Position numbers and translations under genes: made by a program | Shown here: positions 37,279 through 45,731 of the stretch, one piece after another | How the letters are laid out: each line of letters begins with the position of its first letter | Position numbering within the stretch: position 1 is the first letter of the stretch | Source of the DNA: Bosea sp. AS-1 | Lineage (GTDB): Bacteria > Pseudomonadota > Alphaproteobacteria > Rhizobiales > Beijerinckiaceae | Length of the DNA: 64,000 nucleotides | Reading direction: 5' to 3' | NCBI RefSeq assembly: GCF_002220095.1 | Contig: NZ_CP022372.1 | Coordinates: 964,501-1,028,500 of the forward strand | The notes under the pieces: generated by a model | What the model saw: only the letters and a program-made list of their open reading frames with translations | Database searches by the model: none | What the model was told of the DNA's origin: nothing

Positions 37279-38475
37279 GTGAAAGTTTCTCGACTCAGGG
37301 CGATCCAGCTCGAAGCGCGGTTCGCGGACGTATTCGGCGGCATCGACAAGGTGCCGGCGGAGCTGCTCGCTCCGGCCGCGCATTTCCGACGCATCCCGCG
37401 GACCGGTCAGGTTTCCACGCTGGTCGTGGTGGAAAGCGACGATGGTGCGGTGGGCTATGGCGAGGCTTTCGGGCTGCCTCACGCTGGCGCTGCCACGGCG
37501 ATCATCAACGGCGTCATCGCGCCGGCTTTGATCGGCTCGGCCATCGGCGAGCCCACGGAGATGCTGGCCGATCTGGAGCGCTACTTCACGGCGATGGGCA
37601 GCACGCGCGGCCCGGCGATCGAAGCGCTGAGCGGCGTCGACATCGCCCTGTGGGACCTCAAGGCGCGCGCCGCCGGCCTCCCCCTGGCGACGCTGCTCGG
37701 CGGCACTCCGGGGCCGGTTGCGACCTATGTCAGCCCGGTCGGCTTCCAGGATCATCCCGACAAGTCGGCACGCGCGGCGCGCGCCTATCTCGACCAGGGC
37801 TACACCGCGATCAAGCTGAAGGTCGGCCGGGGCCTTGCGACCGACATCGATCACATCGCGGCCGTGCGCGGCGAGATGGGACCTCAGGCCGCGCTCTATC
37901 TCGATGCGAACTGCGCCTACGACGTGGCCACGGCGATCGCGGTCGCGAAGGCGCTGGCGCCTTACAATATCGGCTGGTTCGAGGAACCCGTGCCGCCGGA
38001 CGACCCGCAGGCCCTGGCGGAGGTCCGCAAGGCGTCGCCGGTGCCGATCGCGGCCGGCGAGAACGACTTCACGCTCAGCGCCCATGCCAAGCTCGTCGCC
38101 GCCGATGCGGTCGACTTCCTTCAGCCCAATATCTCGCGCGCGGGCGGCGTATCCGGCCTGATGGCGATCGGCGCGCTCTGCGCGCGTTCCGGCATCGCGA
38201 TGGCGCCCCATGGCGTCGGCACCTGCGTCGCCGTCTCGGCTGCGGTGCATACCTGCCGGGCGGCGCCTGCCGTCCATGCCTATGAGGCGAACCGGCTGCT
38301 CAACCCGCTGCGCGACGAGATGGCGGCACGCCCGCTCATCACCGAAGGCGGGCAGCTCGTGGCCCAGGATGTCCCGGGCCACGGCGGCGAGCCGGATTTC
38401 GGACGCCTGGAGCGCTATGCCCTCGGCGGCCTGGAGGCGAACAAGGAGCGGATCCATGCCCATATCGGTGCGTAG
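37279..38475 (+). CDS. Mandelate racemase / muconate lactonizing enzyme family protein (enolase superfamily)
   Basis: This 398-residue protein has an N-terminal capping domain and a beta/alpha barrel with the superfamily residues: lysines in AIKLKVG (K-x-K), metal ligands in YLDANCAYD, WFEEPVPPDD and AAGENDF, and the histidine in MAPHGVGT. In QPNISRAGG the position usually Asp in the mandelate racemase His-Asp dyad is Asn. Such enzymes are acid-sugar dehydratases, racemases or epimerases. The GTG at 37279 was chosen: GGAG lies nine bases upstream, whereas it abuts the ATG at 37270. It is the first gene of a sugar-uptake-type operon. Confidence 0.88.
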   Translation: MKVSRLRAIQLEARFADVFGGIDKVPAELLAPAAHFRRIPRTGQVSTLVVVESDDGAVGYGEAFGLPHAGAATAIINGVIAPALIGSAIGEPTEMLADLERYFTAMGSTRGPAIEALSGVDIALWDLKARAAGLPLATLLGGTPGPVATYVSPVGFQDHPDKSARAARAYLDQGYTAIKLKVGRGLATDIDHIAAVRGEMGPQAALYLDANCAYDVATAIAVAKALAPYNIGWFEEPVPPDDPQALAEVRKASPVPIAAGENDFTLSAHAKLVAADAVDFLQPNISRAGGVSGLMAIGALCARSGIAMAPHGVGTCVAVSAAVHTCRAAPAVHAYEANRLLNPLRDEMAARPLITEGGQLVAQDVPGHGGEPDFGRLERYALGGLEANKERIHAHIGA

Positions 38476-39202
38476 TCCTGAAGATCTGGGCGAGCTCGTC
38501 GGCAAGCCGGGCGAGACGCTCGCCGAGACCTTGCGGCGCACGCTGCTCGACATGATCGTGTTCGGCTATTTCGAGCGCGGAACCCGGCTCTATCCAGAAA
38601 AGCTCGCCGAGCACTTCAATGTCAGCCTGACGCCGGTGCGCGAGGCCCTGATGCGGCTCGCCGCGGAGGGTTTCATCGAGGTCATCCAGCGGCGCGGCTA
38701 TCATATTCGCGATCCCGACGCGAAACAGGTCCTCGACCTCTGGCAGGTGCGCCTGGCGATCGAACTCATGGCCGGCGAACTGATGATCGATCGGCTGAAG
38801 GCCGGCGCGCTGGCAGATGCGGCGATCGACGAGCTCGAGGCCATCCACCAGCGCCTTTCGGTCGAGCCGCATGCGATCTCGCATAAGGACCGGCACGAGC
38901 AGAACGCCAGCTTCCACCACAGGATCGTCGAGTTCAGCGGCAACGACCTGCTGCTTTCGACCTATCGCGGCATCCAGATGCAGGTGCTGCATGCCTGGAT
39001 CCAGCGCGGCATCGAGACCTGGCGCGCGCGCCACGCCTCCGAGGCCGTGGAGCACAGCGCCATCATCAAGGCGCTGCGCGACCGCAATCCGAGCGACTAC
39101 GCCAAGGCGGTACGCGCCCATCTCGGCCGCTCGCTCAAGGACGCGCTGGCCGATCTCAAGGCCCGCAACGTGATCGAGGAACTCGCACAGAGCCGAAGCT
39201 AA
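38456..39202 (+). CDS. GntR family regulator with FCD domain
   Basis: This 248-residue protein has an N-terminal winged HTH (LAEHFNVSLTPVREALMRLAAEGFIEV, about residues 50-76) and an all-helical FCD effector domain with metal or ligand residues around HEQNASFHHRIVEFSGND. It overlaps the end of the enolase-superfamily gene by 20 bases, with AAGGAG upstream of its ATG. Members often respond to sugar acids. It probably controls its own operon through the palindrome at the promoter. Confidence 0.92.
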   Translation: MPISVRSPEDLGELVGKPGETLAETLRRTLLDMIVFGYFERGTRLYPEKLAEHFNVSLTPVREALMRLAAEGFIEVIQRRGYHIRDPDAKQVLDLWQVRLAIELMAGELMIDRLKAGALADAAIDELEAIHQRLSVEPHAISHKDRHEQNASFHHRIVEFSGNDLLLSTYRGIQMQVLHAWIQRGIETWRARHASEAVEHSAIIKALRDRNPSDYAKAVRAHLGRSLKDALADLKARNVIEELAQSRS

Positions 39203-39233
39203 TCGGCCGCATTCTCAAGGGGAGGACATCATA

Positions 39234-40547
39234 ATGCAGAGACGTCAGCTTCTGACTACGCTCGCGGCCTTCGGCTGCGCGTTCGCGAGCGCTTTGATTC
39301 CGCAGGCCTCAGTCTCGGCGCAGACCAAGACGATCCGCATGTGGACGTTCCTGAGCGCCACCGGGACGACACCGCGCGAGGTCGCGCTGGCGCAGATCAT
39401 CAAGAACTACGAGGCCGCCAATCCCGGCACGAAGATCGTCGTCGAGACCCAGGTCTGGGATCAGATGACGCCGAAGTTCCTGGCGGCTCACCGCGCCGGC
39501 AATGCGCCCGACATCAGCTGGGTCGTGACCGACTTCCTCGGCGATGCGATCGGTTCTGGGTCGCTGGCCGACCTCAACGAGCTGTTCATCAGGAAATGGC
39601 CCGCCGACCAGGTCAAGGACCATGCCAGCGCCTATTGGGACCTGACCAAGAAGGGCGACAAGCAATATGCGATGTTCGCCTCGCCGAACTACATCTCGAT
39701 TCTCTACCGGGCGGACCTGCTGAAGGCGGCCGGCATCGACCCGGCCTCGATCAAGACCTGGGACGATCTTCGGGCTGCGGCCGAGAAGCTGACAGTGAAG
39801 AATGCCGCGGGACAGGTGACGCGCTACGGCTACGCCCAGGGCTTCAGCGAGCAGCAGGCCGACCCGCACATGATGATCCCCTATCTCCTCGGCGAGGGAG
39901 AGCAGCTGTTCAAGCCAGATGGGAAGGCCAATTTCGCCAGCCCTGCGGGTATTGCGGGCATGACTTTCGCGACCGACCTGATCAAGAAGTACCAGGTCTC
40001 GCCGCCGCAATCGGCGACCTGGACGGTCGACGATTTGTTCGAGCAGTTCTCCTCCGACCGCGTCGCGATGATCCAGGGCCCGAGCGTGCGCGTCTCCTCG
40101 CTCCAGGCCAAGCTGGGCAAGGAGAATGTCGGCCAGATGCTGTGGCCCGGCAACGGCAAGACAGCTCACTCCCCCGCCGTCATGGCCGGCTGGGCCGTGG
40201 GCGTCTGGTCCAAGGGCCAGCAGAAGGAGGAGGCCGGCAAGTTCGTCGACTATCTCCTCGGCGCGGAATCCGAGAAGATCTGGGTCACCGTCGGCGGGCA
40301 ATCGCCGCTGATGGCCTCGACCGCCAAGGCGGTCGCGTCCTTCGTCGACCAGCCGGGCAATGGCTATATCCGTGTCGCCGGCGAGGGCGCGAGCAAATAT
40401 GGCTGGCTGACCCCGATCGAGTTCAATGTCGGCGGCTATCGGCAGGCGCTGAACAAGGCGACGCAGCGCATCATCGTCGACGGCGTCGCGGTCAAGACAG
40501 CCCTCGAAGAGGCGGAAGCCCGCTTCAACCGCCAGAACAATCGCTGA
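39234..40547 (+). CDS. Sugar-type ABC transporter solute-binding protein (SBP_bac_1 / UgpB-like)
   Basis: This 437-residue protein has a Sec-type signal peptide (MQRRQLLTTLAAFGCAFASA, cleavage near SVSAQT). The SBP_bac_1 fold follows, with motifs FASPNYISILYRADLLKAAG, SIKTWDDLRAAAEKL and AVMAGWAVGVW. GGGGAGGA lies upstream of the ATG. It delivers a carbohydrate or glycerol-phosphate-like compound to the two permeases encoded next. The operon's enolase-superfamily and GMC enzymes suggest a sugar acid or sugar derivative. Confidence 0.93.
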   Translation: MQRRQLLTTLAAFGCAFASALIPQASVSAQTKTIRMWTFLSATGTTPREVALAQIIKNYEAANPGTKIVVETQVWDQMTPKFLAAHRAGNAPDISWVVTDFLGDAIGSGSLADLNELFIRKWPADQVKDHASAYWDLTKKGDKQYAMFASPNYISILYRADLLKAAGIDPASIKTWDDLRAAAEKLTVKNAAGQVTRYGYAQGFSEQQADPHMMIPYLLGEGEQLFKPDGKANFASPAGIAGMTFATDLIKKYQVSPPQSATWTVDDLFEQFSSDRVAMIQGPSVRVSSLQAKLGKENVGQMLWPGNGKTAHSPAVMAGWAVGVWSKGQQKEEAGKFVDYLLGAESEKIWVTVGGQSPLMASTAKAVASFVDQPGNGYIRVAGEGASKYGWLTPIEFNVGGYRQALNKATQRIIVDGVAVKTALEEAEARFNRQNNR

Positions 40548-40601
40548 TGTGCGCCCAGGCGGAGCCCGAGCGGCTCCGCCTTCGATCAGGGATCGCTCTC
40601 A

Positions 40602-41465
40602 ATGACGATGTATTCGCGCCTGACCGGCGTCAATTACGTGCTGCCCGCGATGGCGCTGCTGATGCTGGTGCTGTTCTCGCCGGTCCTCTACGGCTTCTGG
40701 TTCAGCCTTTTCCGCATCCAGTACGGCGCACCGACCGACTTCGCCGGGCTGGAGAACTATGCGCGCCTGCTCGACGACCCCGTCCTGGGCGCGACGCTTG
40801 AGCGCAGCGCACTATTCACCTGCGCCGCCGTCGCACTGACGCTCGTCATCGCACTGGCCCTCGCGGTCTGGATCAACCGCCTCGGACAAAGGCTAGGCTT
40901 CGTCGTCCAGATGATCGTGATCCTGCCCTGGATCATCTCGACGGTGGTCGCCACCCTGCTGTTCCGCTGGGTCTTCGTCAGCGATATCGGGCTGGTGGGC
41001 TCGCTGGTGCGGATGGCGGGCCTCCCCGAAGTGCAGCTCCTCAACAGTCCCGGCAGCGCCATGGCGCTGCTGATCGGCGTCTCCGTCTGGAAGAGGGTTG
41101 GCTATGCCGTCATCATCCTGCTCGCAGGCCTCAAGGGCATTTCGGAAGACTATGAGGAAGCCGCCAAGATCGACGGCGCCAATCGCTGGCAGATCTTCTG
41201 GCTGATCGTCCTGCCGTTGCTGAAGACGCCGCTGCTGCTGGTCACGATCGTCCTGACCCTGTCTAACCTCAACACCGTCGAGACCCCGCTCGTCCTGACC
41301 GGCGGCGGGCCGGGAGATGCGACGCGCATCCTGCCAATCGAGGTGTTCGAGCGCGCCTTCGTCACCTTCGATCTGGGCTCGGCGACGGCACTGGCTCTGG
41401 CAATGTTTGCCGGCAACATTCTGCTCGTTTTCGCCTATGTCAGGCTCGCCAAATGGAAGACGTGA
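40602..41465 (+). CDS. Sugar-type ABC permease, MalF/UgpA-like
   Basis: This 287-residue inner-membrane protein has six hydrophobic segments and a MalF-type EAA loop at DYEEAAKIDGANRWQIFWLIVLP. It shares the last base of its TGA with the ATG of the next permease gene (TGATG). Paired with the downstream MalG-like protein it forms the channel of the importer. No ATPase gene accompanies it. Confidence 0.93.
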   Translation: MTMYSRLTGVNYVLPAMALLMLVLFSPVLYGFWFSLFRIQYGAPTDFAGLENYARLLDDPVLGATLERSALFTCAAVALTLVIALALAVWINRLGQRLGFVVQMIVILPWIISTVVATLLFRWVFVSDIGLVGSLVRMAGLPEVQLLNSPGSAMALLIGVSVWKRVGYAVIILLAGLKGISEDYEEAAKIDGANRWQIFWLIVLPLLKTPLLLVTIVLTLSNLNTVETPLVLTGGGPGDATRILPIEVFERAFVTFDLGSATALALAMFAGNILLVFAYVRLAKWKT

Positions 41466-42376
41466 TGAACGCTGCGTCTGCCCGCTCCCATCCCCGGCCC
41501 GTCACGCTGCAAACCGGCGCCGCTACGCCCAGCAAGGCCCGCATCGTCCTGCCTGGCCTGGTCGGCCTGGTCATCGCCGGCCTCTTCATGGTGCTGGCCG
41601 GACTCAACCTGCTGCCCCTGTTCTGGGGCATGCTGACCTCGCTCAAATCGCAGCCGGACCTGTTCAGGGCACCGCCGGTCCTGTTCGATTTCGTGCCGAC
41701 CGCCGAGAACTACCAGCGCGTCGTTGATAGCGGCTTCCTCGGCAACATCCGTATCAGCGTGTTCTACTGCGTCGTCACGGTGGCAAGCGTGCTTGTGCTG
41801 GCTCTGCCCGCGGCCTATGCCTTCGACCGCTTCGACTTCCCGTTTCGACGGGCGCTGTTCATGCTCGTGGTTGCCAGCATCCCGCTGTCGCTGGGAGCGG
41901 CCGCGCTGCTGATCCCGAACTATCTGTATTTCACGCGGCTCGGCCTGACCAATTCCTGGTTCACGCTGCCGCTGATCTATACGGCCTACCAGCTCCCGAT
42001 GGCGATCTGGATCGTCAAGGGATCGCTCGAGAGCATTCCGCGTGAGCTGGACGAAGCCGCGATCATCGACGGTGCGACGCATTTCCAGATCCTGACGCGC
42101 GTCATGTTGCCTTTGACGCGCCCGGCGCTGGGCGCTGCGGGGGTGCTGACCTTCGTCGCCTGCTGGAACGAGTTCGTCGCGGGCTCGGTGATGATCGACA
42201 CGCCGGACCTGCGACCGATACAGCCGGCGATCTACAACTTCATCGGCTATTTCGGGCGCGAATGGGGGCCGCTGACCGCCTCCGCGGCGCTCGCCATTCT
42301 CCCCATCCTCATCGCATTCGCCCTGCTCAGCCGACTGATCGTGTCCGGCCTGACGAAGGGCTCGGTCAAGGGTTGA
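41465..42376 (+). CDS. Sugar-type ABC permease, MalG/UgpE-like
   Basis: This protein of about 303 residues has six membrane segments and an EAA loop at LDEAAIIDGATHFQILTRVMLP. The ATG at 41465 overlaps the upstream stop and is preferred over an in-frame ATG at 41453 inside the upstream gene. The importer's expected MalK/UgpC-type ATPase is missing downstream; the next gene is GlcG-like. Confidence 0.92.
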   Translation: MNAASARSHPRPVTLQTGAATPSKARIVLPGLVGLVIAGLFMVLAGLNLLPLFWGMLTSLKSQPDLFRAPPVLFDFVPTAENYQRVVDSGFLGNIRISVFYCVVTVASVLVLALPAAYAFDRFDFPFRRALFMLVVASIPLSLGAAALLIPNYLYFTRLGLTNSWFTLPLIYTAYQLPMAIWIVKGSLESIPRELDEAAIIDGATHFQILTRVMLPLTRPALGAAGVLTFVACWNEFVAGSVMIDTPDLRPIQPAIYNFIGYFGREWGPLTASAALAILPILIAFALLSRLIVSGLTKGSVKG

Positions 42377-42379
42377 GAC

Positions 42380-42811
42380 ATGCATACCGCGTTCAATATC
42401 GGTTGCGACGAGGCCGAGCACGTCATCGCAGCGGCCGCCAGGGAAGCGGCGCAGATGGGCGTGCCGCAGAACATTGCGATCGTCGACGCCGCCGGCCATC
42501 TCGTCGCGTTCCGGCGCATGGACGGCGCCAAGTTCACCTCGATCGAGATCGCTGTGGCGAAGGCCTTCAGTGCGTCGGGCGCACAGGTCGAAACCAGGGC
42601 GATCGCGCCGCGGACTCTACCGGGAGAACCGGGCTTCGGCCTCCAGAATCTGCATGGTGGCCGCTTCACCACGCTCGCGGGCGGGATACCACTGCGCGTC
42701 GCAGGGCAGGTGGTCGGCGCGATCGGCGTGAGCTCCGGCTCGACGTTTCAGGACCAGCAGGTGGCCGAAGCCGGCGCTGCCGCCTTCGATGCCCTCGGGC
42801 TTTCCGGCTGA
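42380..42811 (+). CDS. GlcG/HbpS family heme-binding-like protein
   Basis: This is a 143-residue single-domain protein of the GlcG/HbpS family: NIAIVDAAGHLVAFRRMDGA near the start, GGIPLRVAGQVVGAIGVSSG and DQQVAEAGAAAF near the end. Family members occur in glycolate and alcohol oxidation operons and some bind or degrade heme. No signal peptide is seen. It lies three bases after the MalG-like gene and before a GMC flavoenzyme, a common pairing with oxidative pathways. Confidence 0.88.
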   Translation: MHTAFNIGCDEAEHVIAAAAREAAQMGVPQNIAIVDAAGHLVAFRRMDGAKFTSIEIAVAKAFSASGAQVETRAIAPRTLPGEPGFGLQNLHGGRFTTLAGGIPLRVAGQVVGAIGVSSGSTFQDQQVAEAGAAAFDALGLSG

Positions 42812-42841
42812 CCTGCCGCTCTCTCAGTCCATTGAAGCATC

Positions 42842-44557
42842 GTGAGCCAAGCCATGTGGGATATCATCATCGTGGGCGGCGGCTCGGCCGGCTGCGTTCT
42901 GGCAAACCGTCTGTCCGCCGACCCTGCGCGCAAAGTCCTGCTGATCGAGGCTGGGCGCGACCTCAAGCCCGGCGAAGAGGGCGCGGCGATCCTCGACACC
43001 TATCCCGGCAAGGCGGCGTTCGATCCACAGAATCACTGGCCGAACCTGATGGTCCAGACGCAGCCGCACCTGCACAATGCAACGAAGCGGCCTCCGCCCA
43101 AGCGCTATGAGCAACCGATGCTGATCGGCGGCGGCTCCAGCATCAACGGCCAGATCGCCAATCGCGGCACCCCCGACGACTATGACGAATGGGGGCGAGC
43201 CGGCGCGGCGGGCTGGAGCTGGGATTCGGTGCTGCCCTATTTCATCAAGGCCGAAACCGACCTCGATTATGCCGGGCCGCTGCATGGCAAGAGCGGACCC
43301 ATCCCGGTCCATCGCATCCCGCGCGAGCGTTGGCCAGCCTTCTCGATCGCTGCCGAGGCCGCGATGGAAGCGCAAGGCTACCCCGACATCAAGGATCAGA
43401 ACGGCGCGTTCGGCGACGGTCATTTCGCAATGACCCTGTCGAACAACAACGGCCAGCATCGCGTCTCGACCGCGATGGCCTATCTCGATGCTGCGACTCG
43501 GCGCCGGCCCAATCTGACGATCATGACCGACACGAACGTCCTCTCGCTAGCGATGGAGGGCAGGCAGGTCGTCGGCGTCGATATTGCGAAGGGGAATGGG
43601 CAGGAGCGGCTGACGGCGCGGGAGGTCGTCGTCTCGTCGGGCGCGATGCATTCGCCGGCCCTGCTGATGCGCTCGGGCATCGGTCCGGGTGGGCACCTGC
43701 GCTCGCTCGGTATCGAAGTTCATGTCGATCTTCGCGGCGTCGGCGCCAATCTGCAGGAACACCCCGGCATTTCGCTCTCTGGCTATATCAAGCCGGCAGC
43801 ACGGCTGGACAATTCGACCCGTCGGCACATCCATGTCGGTATGCGCTACAGCTCCCATGTCGCGGATTGCGGGCCGTCTGACATGTTCCTGATGGTGGCC
43901 GCAAAATCCGCCTGGCATCCGCTCGGGCCACGGATCGGCACGATTATCTCCTGGATCAACAAGGCCCATTCCCGAGGCGAGGTGCGATTGGTTTCGCGGG
44001 ATCCGCGCCAGGAGCCGACCGCCGATTTCAACTATCTCTCGGACTATCGCGATCTCCAGCGCATGGGTGCGGCCGTGCATCTGATCGCAAAACTGTTCGC
44101 GACGCGACCGCTCGCCGACATCGTCGAGATGCCAGGGGCATCGAGCTATAGCGGCTTTGCCAAGTCGCTGGGCCGGCAGACGCTGCGCAACTACCTGATC
44201 ACCGCGCCGATCGCGCTTGCCATTGACGCCCTGCCGCCATTGCGGAAGCTGTTCTTCCAGCGCGCTGTCTCCAGCGGCATCAGCCTGCGGTCGCTGTTGA
44301 ATGAGCCGGATATCCTGGAGGCCTATGTCAAGGCGCATGCCTTTGGGCAATGGCATTGTTGCGGTACCTGCCGGATGGGTTCGGCTGATGATCCCGACGC
44401 GGTCGTCGACGGAGCGACCGGGCGCGTCCATGGCGTGGACGGCCTCAGCATCGTGGACGCATCGATCATGCCGACCGCTCCGCGAGCCAATCTGAACTTT
44501 CCAGTGATCATGATCGCGGAACGGATGGCGGACCTGATATTGGCTCGGCCTAGCTAG
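42842..44557 (+). CDS. GMC family FAD-dependent oxidoreductase
   Basis: This 571-residue flavoprotein has an N-terminal FAD-binding motif (DIIIVGGGSAGCVLANRL), GMC signature 1 in QPMLIGGGSSINGQIANRG, signature 2 around VVVSSGAMHSPALLMRSGIG, and the C-terminal catalytic region GQWHCCGTCRMG followed by VDASIMPTAPRANLNFPVI. The family oxidises alcohols, choline or sugars. The start is a GTG at 42842; an ATG at 42854 is an alternative. It ends the operon and probably oxidises the imported sugar-like compound. Confidence 0.92.
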   Translation: MSQAMWDIIIVGGGSAGCVLANRLSADPARKVLLIEAGRDLKPGEEGAAILDTYPGKAAFDPQNHWPNLMVQTQPHLHNATKRPPPKRYEQPMLIGGGSSINGQIANRGTPDDYDEWGRAGAAGWSWDSVLPYFIKAETDLDYAGPLHGKSGPIPVHRIPRERWPAFSIAAEAAMEAQGYPDIKDQNGAFGDGHFAMTLSNNNGQHRVSTAMAYLDAATRRRPNLTIMTDTNVLSLAMEGRQVVGVDIAKGNGQERLTAREVVVSSGAMHSPALLMRSGIGPGGHLRSLGIEVHVDLRGVGANLQEHPGISLSGYIKPAARLDNSTRRHIHVGMRYSSHVADCGPSDMFLMVAAKSAWHPLGPRIGTIISWINKAHSRGEVRLVSRDPRQEPTADFNYLSDYRDLQRMGAAVHLIAKLFATRPLADIVEMPGASSYSGFAKSLGRQTLRNYLITAPIALAIDALPPLRKLFFQRAVSSGISLRSLLNEPDILEAYVKAHAFGQWHCCGTCRMGSADDPDAVVDGATGRVHGVDGLSIVDASIMPTAPRANLNFPVIMIAERMADLILARPS

Positions 44558-44874
44558 ATCATATCAGGCTGAGCAGCGGATAAGACGGAAATGTTTCGGT
44601 AACAAATTTGACAGGCGCCAGCGGCACCTGATTTCAGCATGTCTCTCAAAAATAACGAAGATTTTTAGCGCGCGTGAAGTGCGCTTACAATTTTGAGAGG
44701 TGCGAACTGGGTCGGCAGCCACGCCCCACGCCCATGCCGCGAATGTGGATGCCGAAGGCAGGTGATCCAAAAGGGGTACTCCGTTTGTGCGGCCGGGAAC
44801 CCCTTTGCTCGCTTCGTCATGAAGTGAACCAAGCGTAAGCTTGTGGTTATTGTGGGTTGAGTGAGGGTTCTGCC
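44558..44874. other. Intergenic region before the polysaccharide locus
   Basis: A 317-base gap. It has an AT-richer part near 44580-44700 and a dyad near its right end. No coding frame looks real. It separates the sugar catabolic operon from the polysaccharide and secretion locus and presumably holds the promoter for the DUF3102-like gene. Confidence 0.5.
44772..44808. promoter_or_regulatory. Dyad AGGGGT...ACCCCT with a GTACTCCG motif
   Basis: AAAGGGGT and ACCCCTTT form an inverted repeat around a roughly 22-base centre beginning ACTCCG. The 8-mer GTACTCCG (44776-44783) recurs in two other intergenic gaps of this locus. The site lies about 70-100 bases before the DUF3102-like start, a plausible operator position. 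Confidence 0.4.
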
Positions 44875-45606
44875 GTGTTGTCGAATGTGCGATTCTCCGA
44901 CATGCAGATTTCTGCGACGGAACTGCAAGACGCGGCGCAGAAGATCAAGGACCTTCGCCGGGCGGCAACCGAACATGCCATTGATATTGGACGCGAGCTT
45001 CTGCGCGTAAAAGCAAAATTACCTCACGGTGTTTTTGTCAAATGGGTTGAGAAGGCGTGTGAGTTCAAAATCAGGACGGCTCAGGACCTGATGAAGCTAG
45101 CACGCGAGGCGGAGTCCGATGCGAACGCGAAGCTGGTCGCGTTGATGGTTCCGTCGACGCTGCGCGTCTATCTCTCGAAGAAGACTTCTCCTGCGGTTCG
45201 CGATGCCATTCTGAAGCGACTCGAGAATGGCGAGCGCGTGTCGCGCAGCGACCTCTATTCCGAAGCCTCGGGCGCGAAAGCAAAAATGACGGCTGAAGCG
45301 GAAGGGCGACCGCTGCGGGAAGGATTTTCTTCGTCGTTTTTTACGCCCGAACCGCCAGGCTCTGCCGACGAGCGGAGACGCGCCGCTGGCGTGGACCAAG
45401 CTCGGATGGTGGCCGAGTTGCTGCTGCGCCGGCTCAGCCCGAAGGACTACGAGCAGATCATGGACGGAATAAACTGGGAGGTCTGGAACAGGGTCTTCGT
45501 CTGGATGAGAGCCGTGCGGATCGTGGATTCCGAGAGGGTGGAACTGGCGCTGTCGAACGCACCTGCCGTTCAAACTCTCGAGGTCATATCCGCCAAGCTC
45601 CAGTAA
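44875..45606 (+). CDS. DUF3102-like protein, possible DNA-binding or regulatory factor
   Basis: This protein of about 243 residues has an N-terminal segment that resembles DUF3102: helix IKDLRRAATEHAIDIGRELL, then KLPHGVFVKWVEKACEFKIRTAQDLMKLA. Such segments look like a small helical DNA-binding unit and occur in phage, plasmid and regulatory proteins. The middle is charged and variable (about 125-170), with a helical C-terminus. A GTG at 44875 has TGAGGG eight bases upstream; TTG at 44857 and ATG at 44902 are alternatives. Its place at the head of the polysaccharide locus suggests a regulator; unproven. Confidence 0.7.
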   Translation: MLSNVRFSDMQISATELQDAAQKIKDLRRAATEHAIDIGRELLRVKAKLPHGVFVKWVEKACEFKIRTAQDLMKLAREAESDANAKLVALMVPSTLRVYLSKKTSPAVRDAILKRLENGERVSRSDLYSEASGAKAKMTAEAEGRPLREGFSSSFFTPEPPGSADERRRAAGVDQARMVAELLLRRLSPKDYEQIMDGINWEVWNRVFVWMRAVRIVDSERVELALSNAPAVQTLEVISAKLQ

Positions 45607-45731
45607 TCGTTACACGGATGGCTGCTTTTAATTAGTGAGTTCGCGTCGCGTAGTTCCCTGAAATCTGTCTTTCCGAAAGGCGATGCTCGCGGCGAGCATT
45701 GAACGGCCGGCGACTAAAGATCGGAAGTCCC

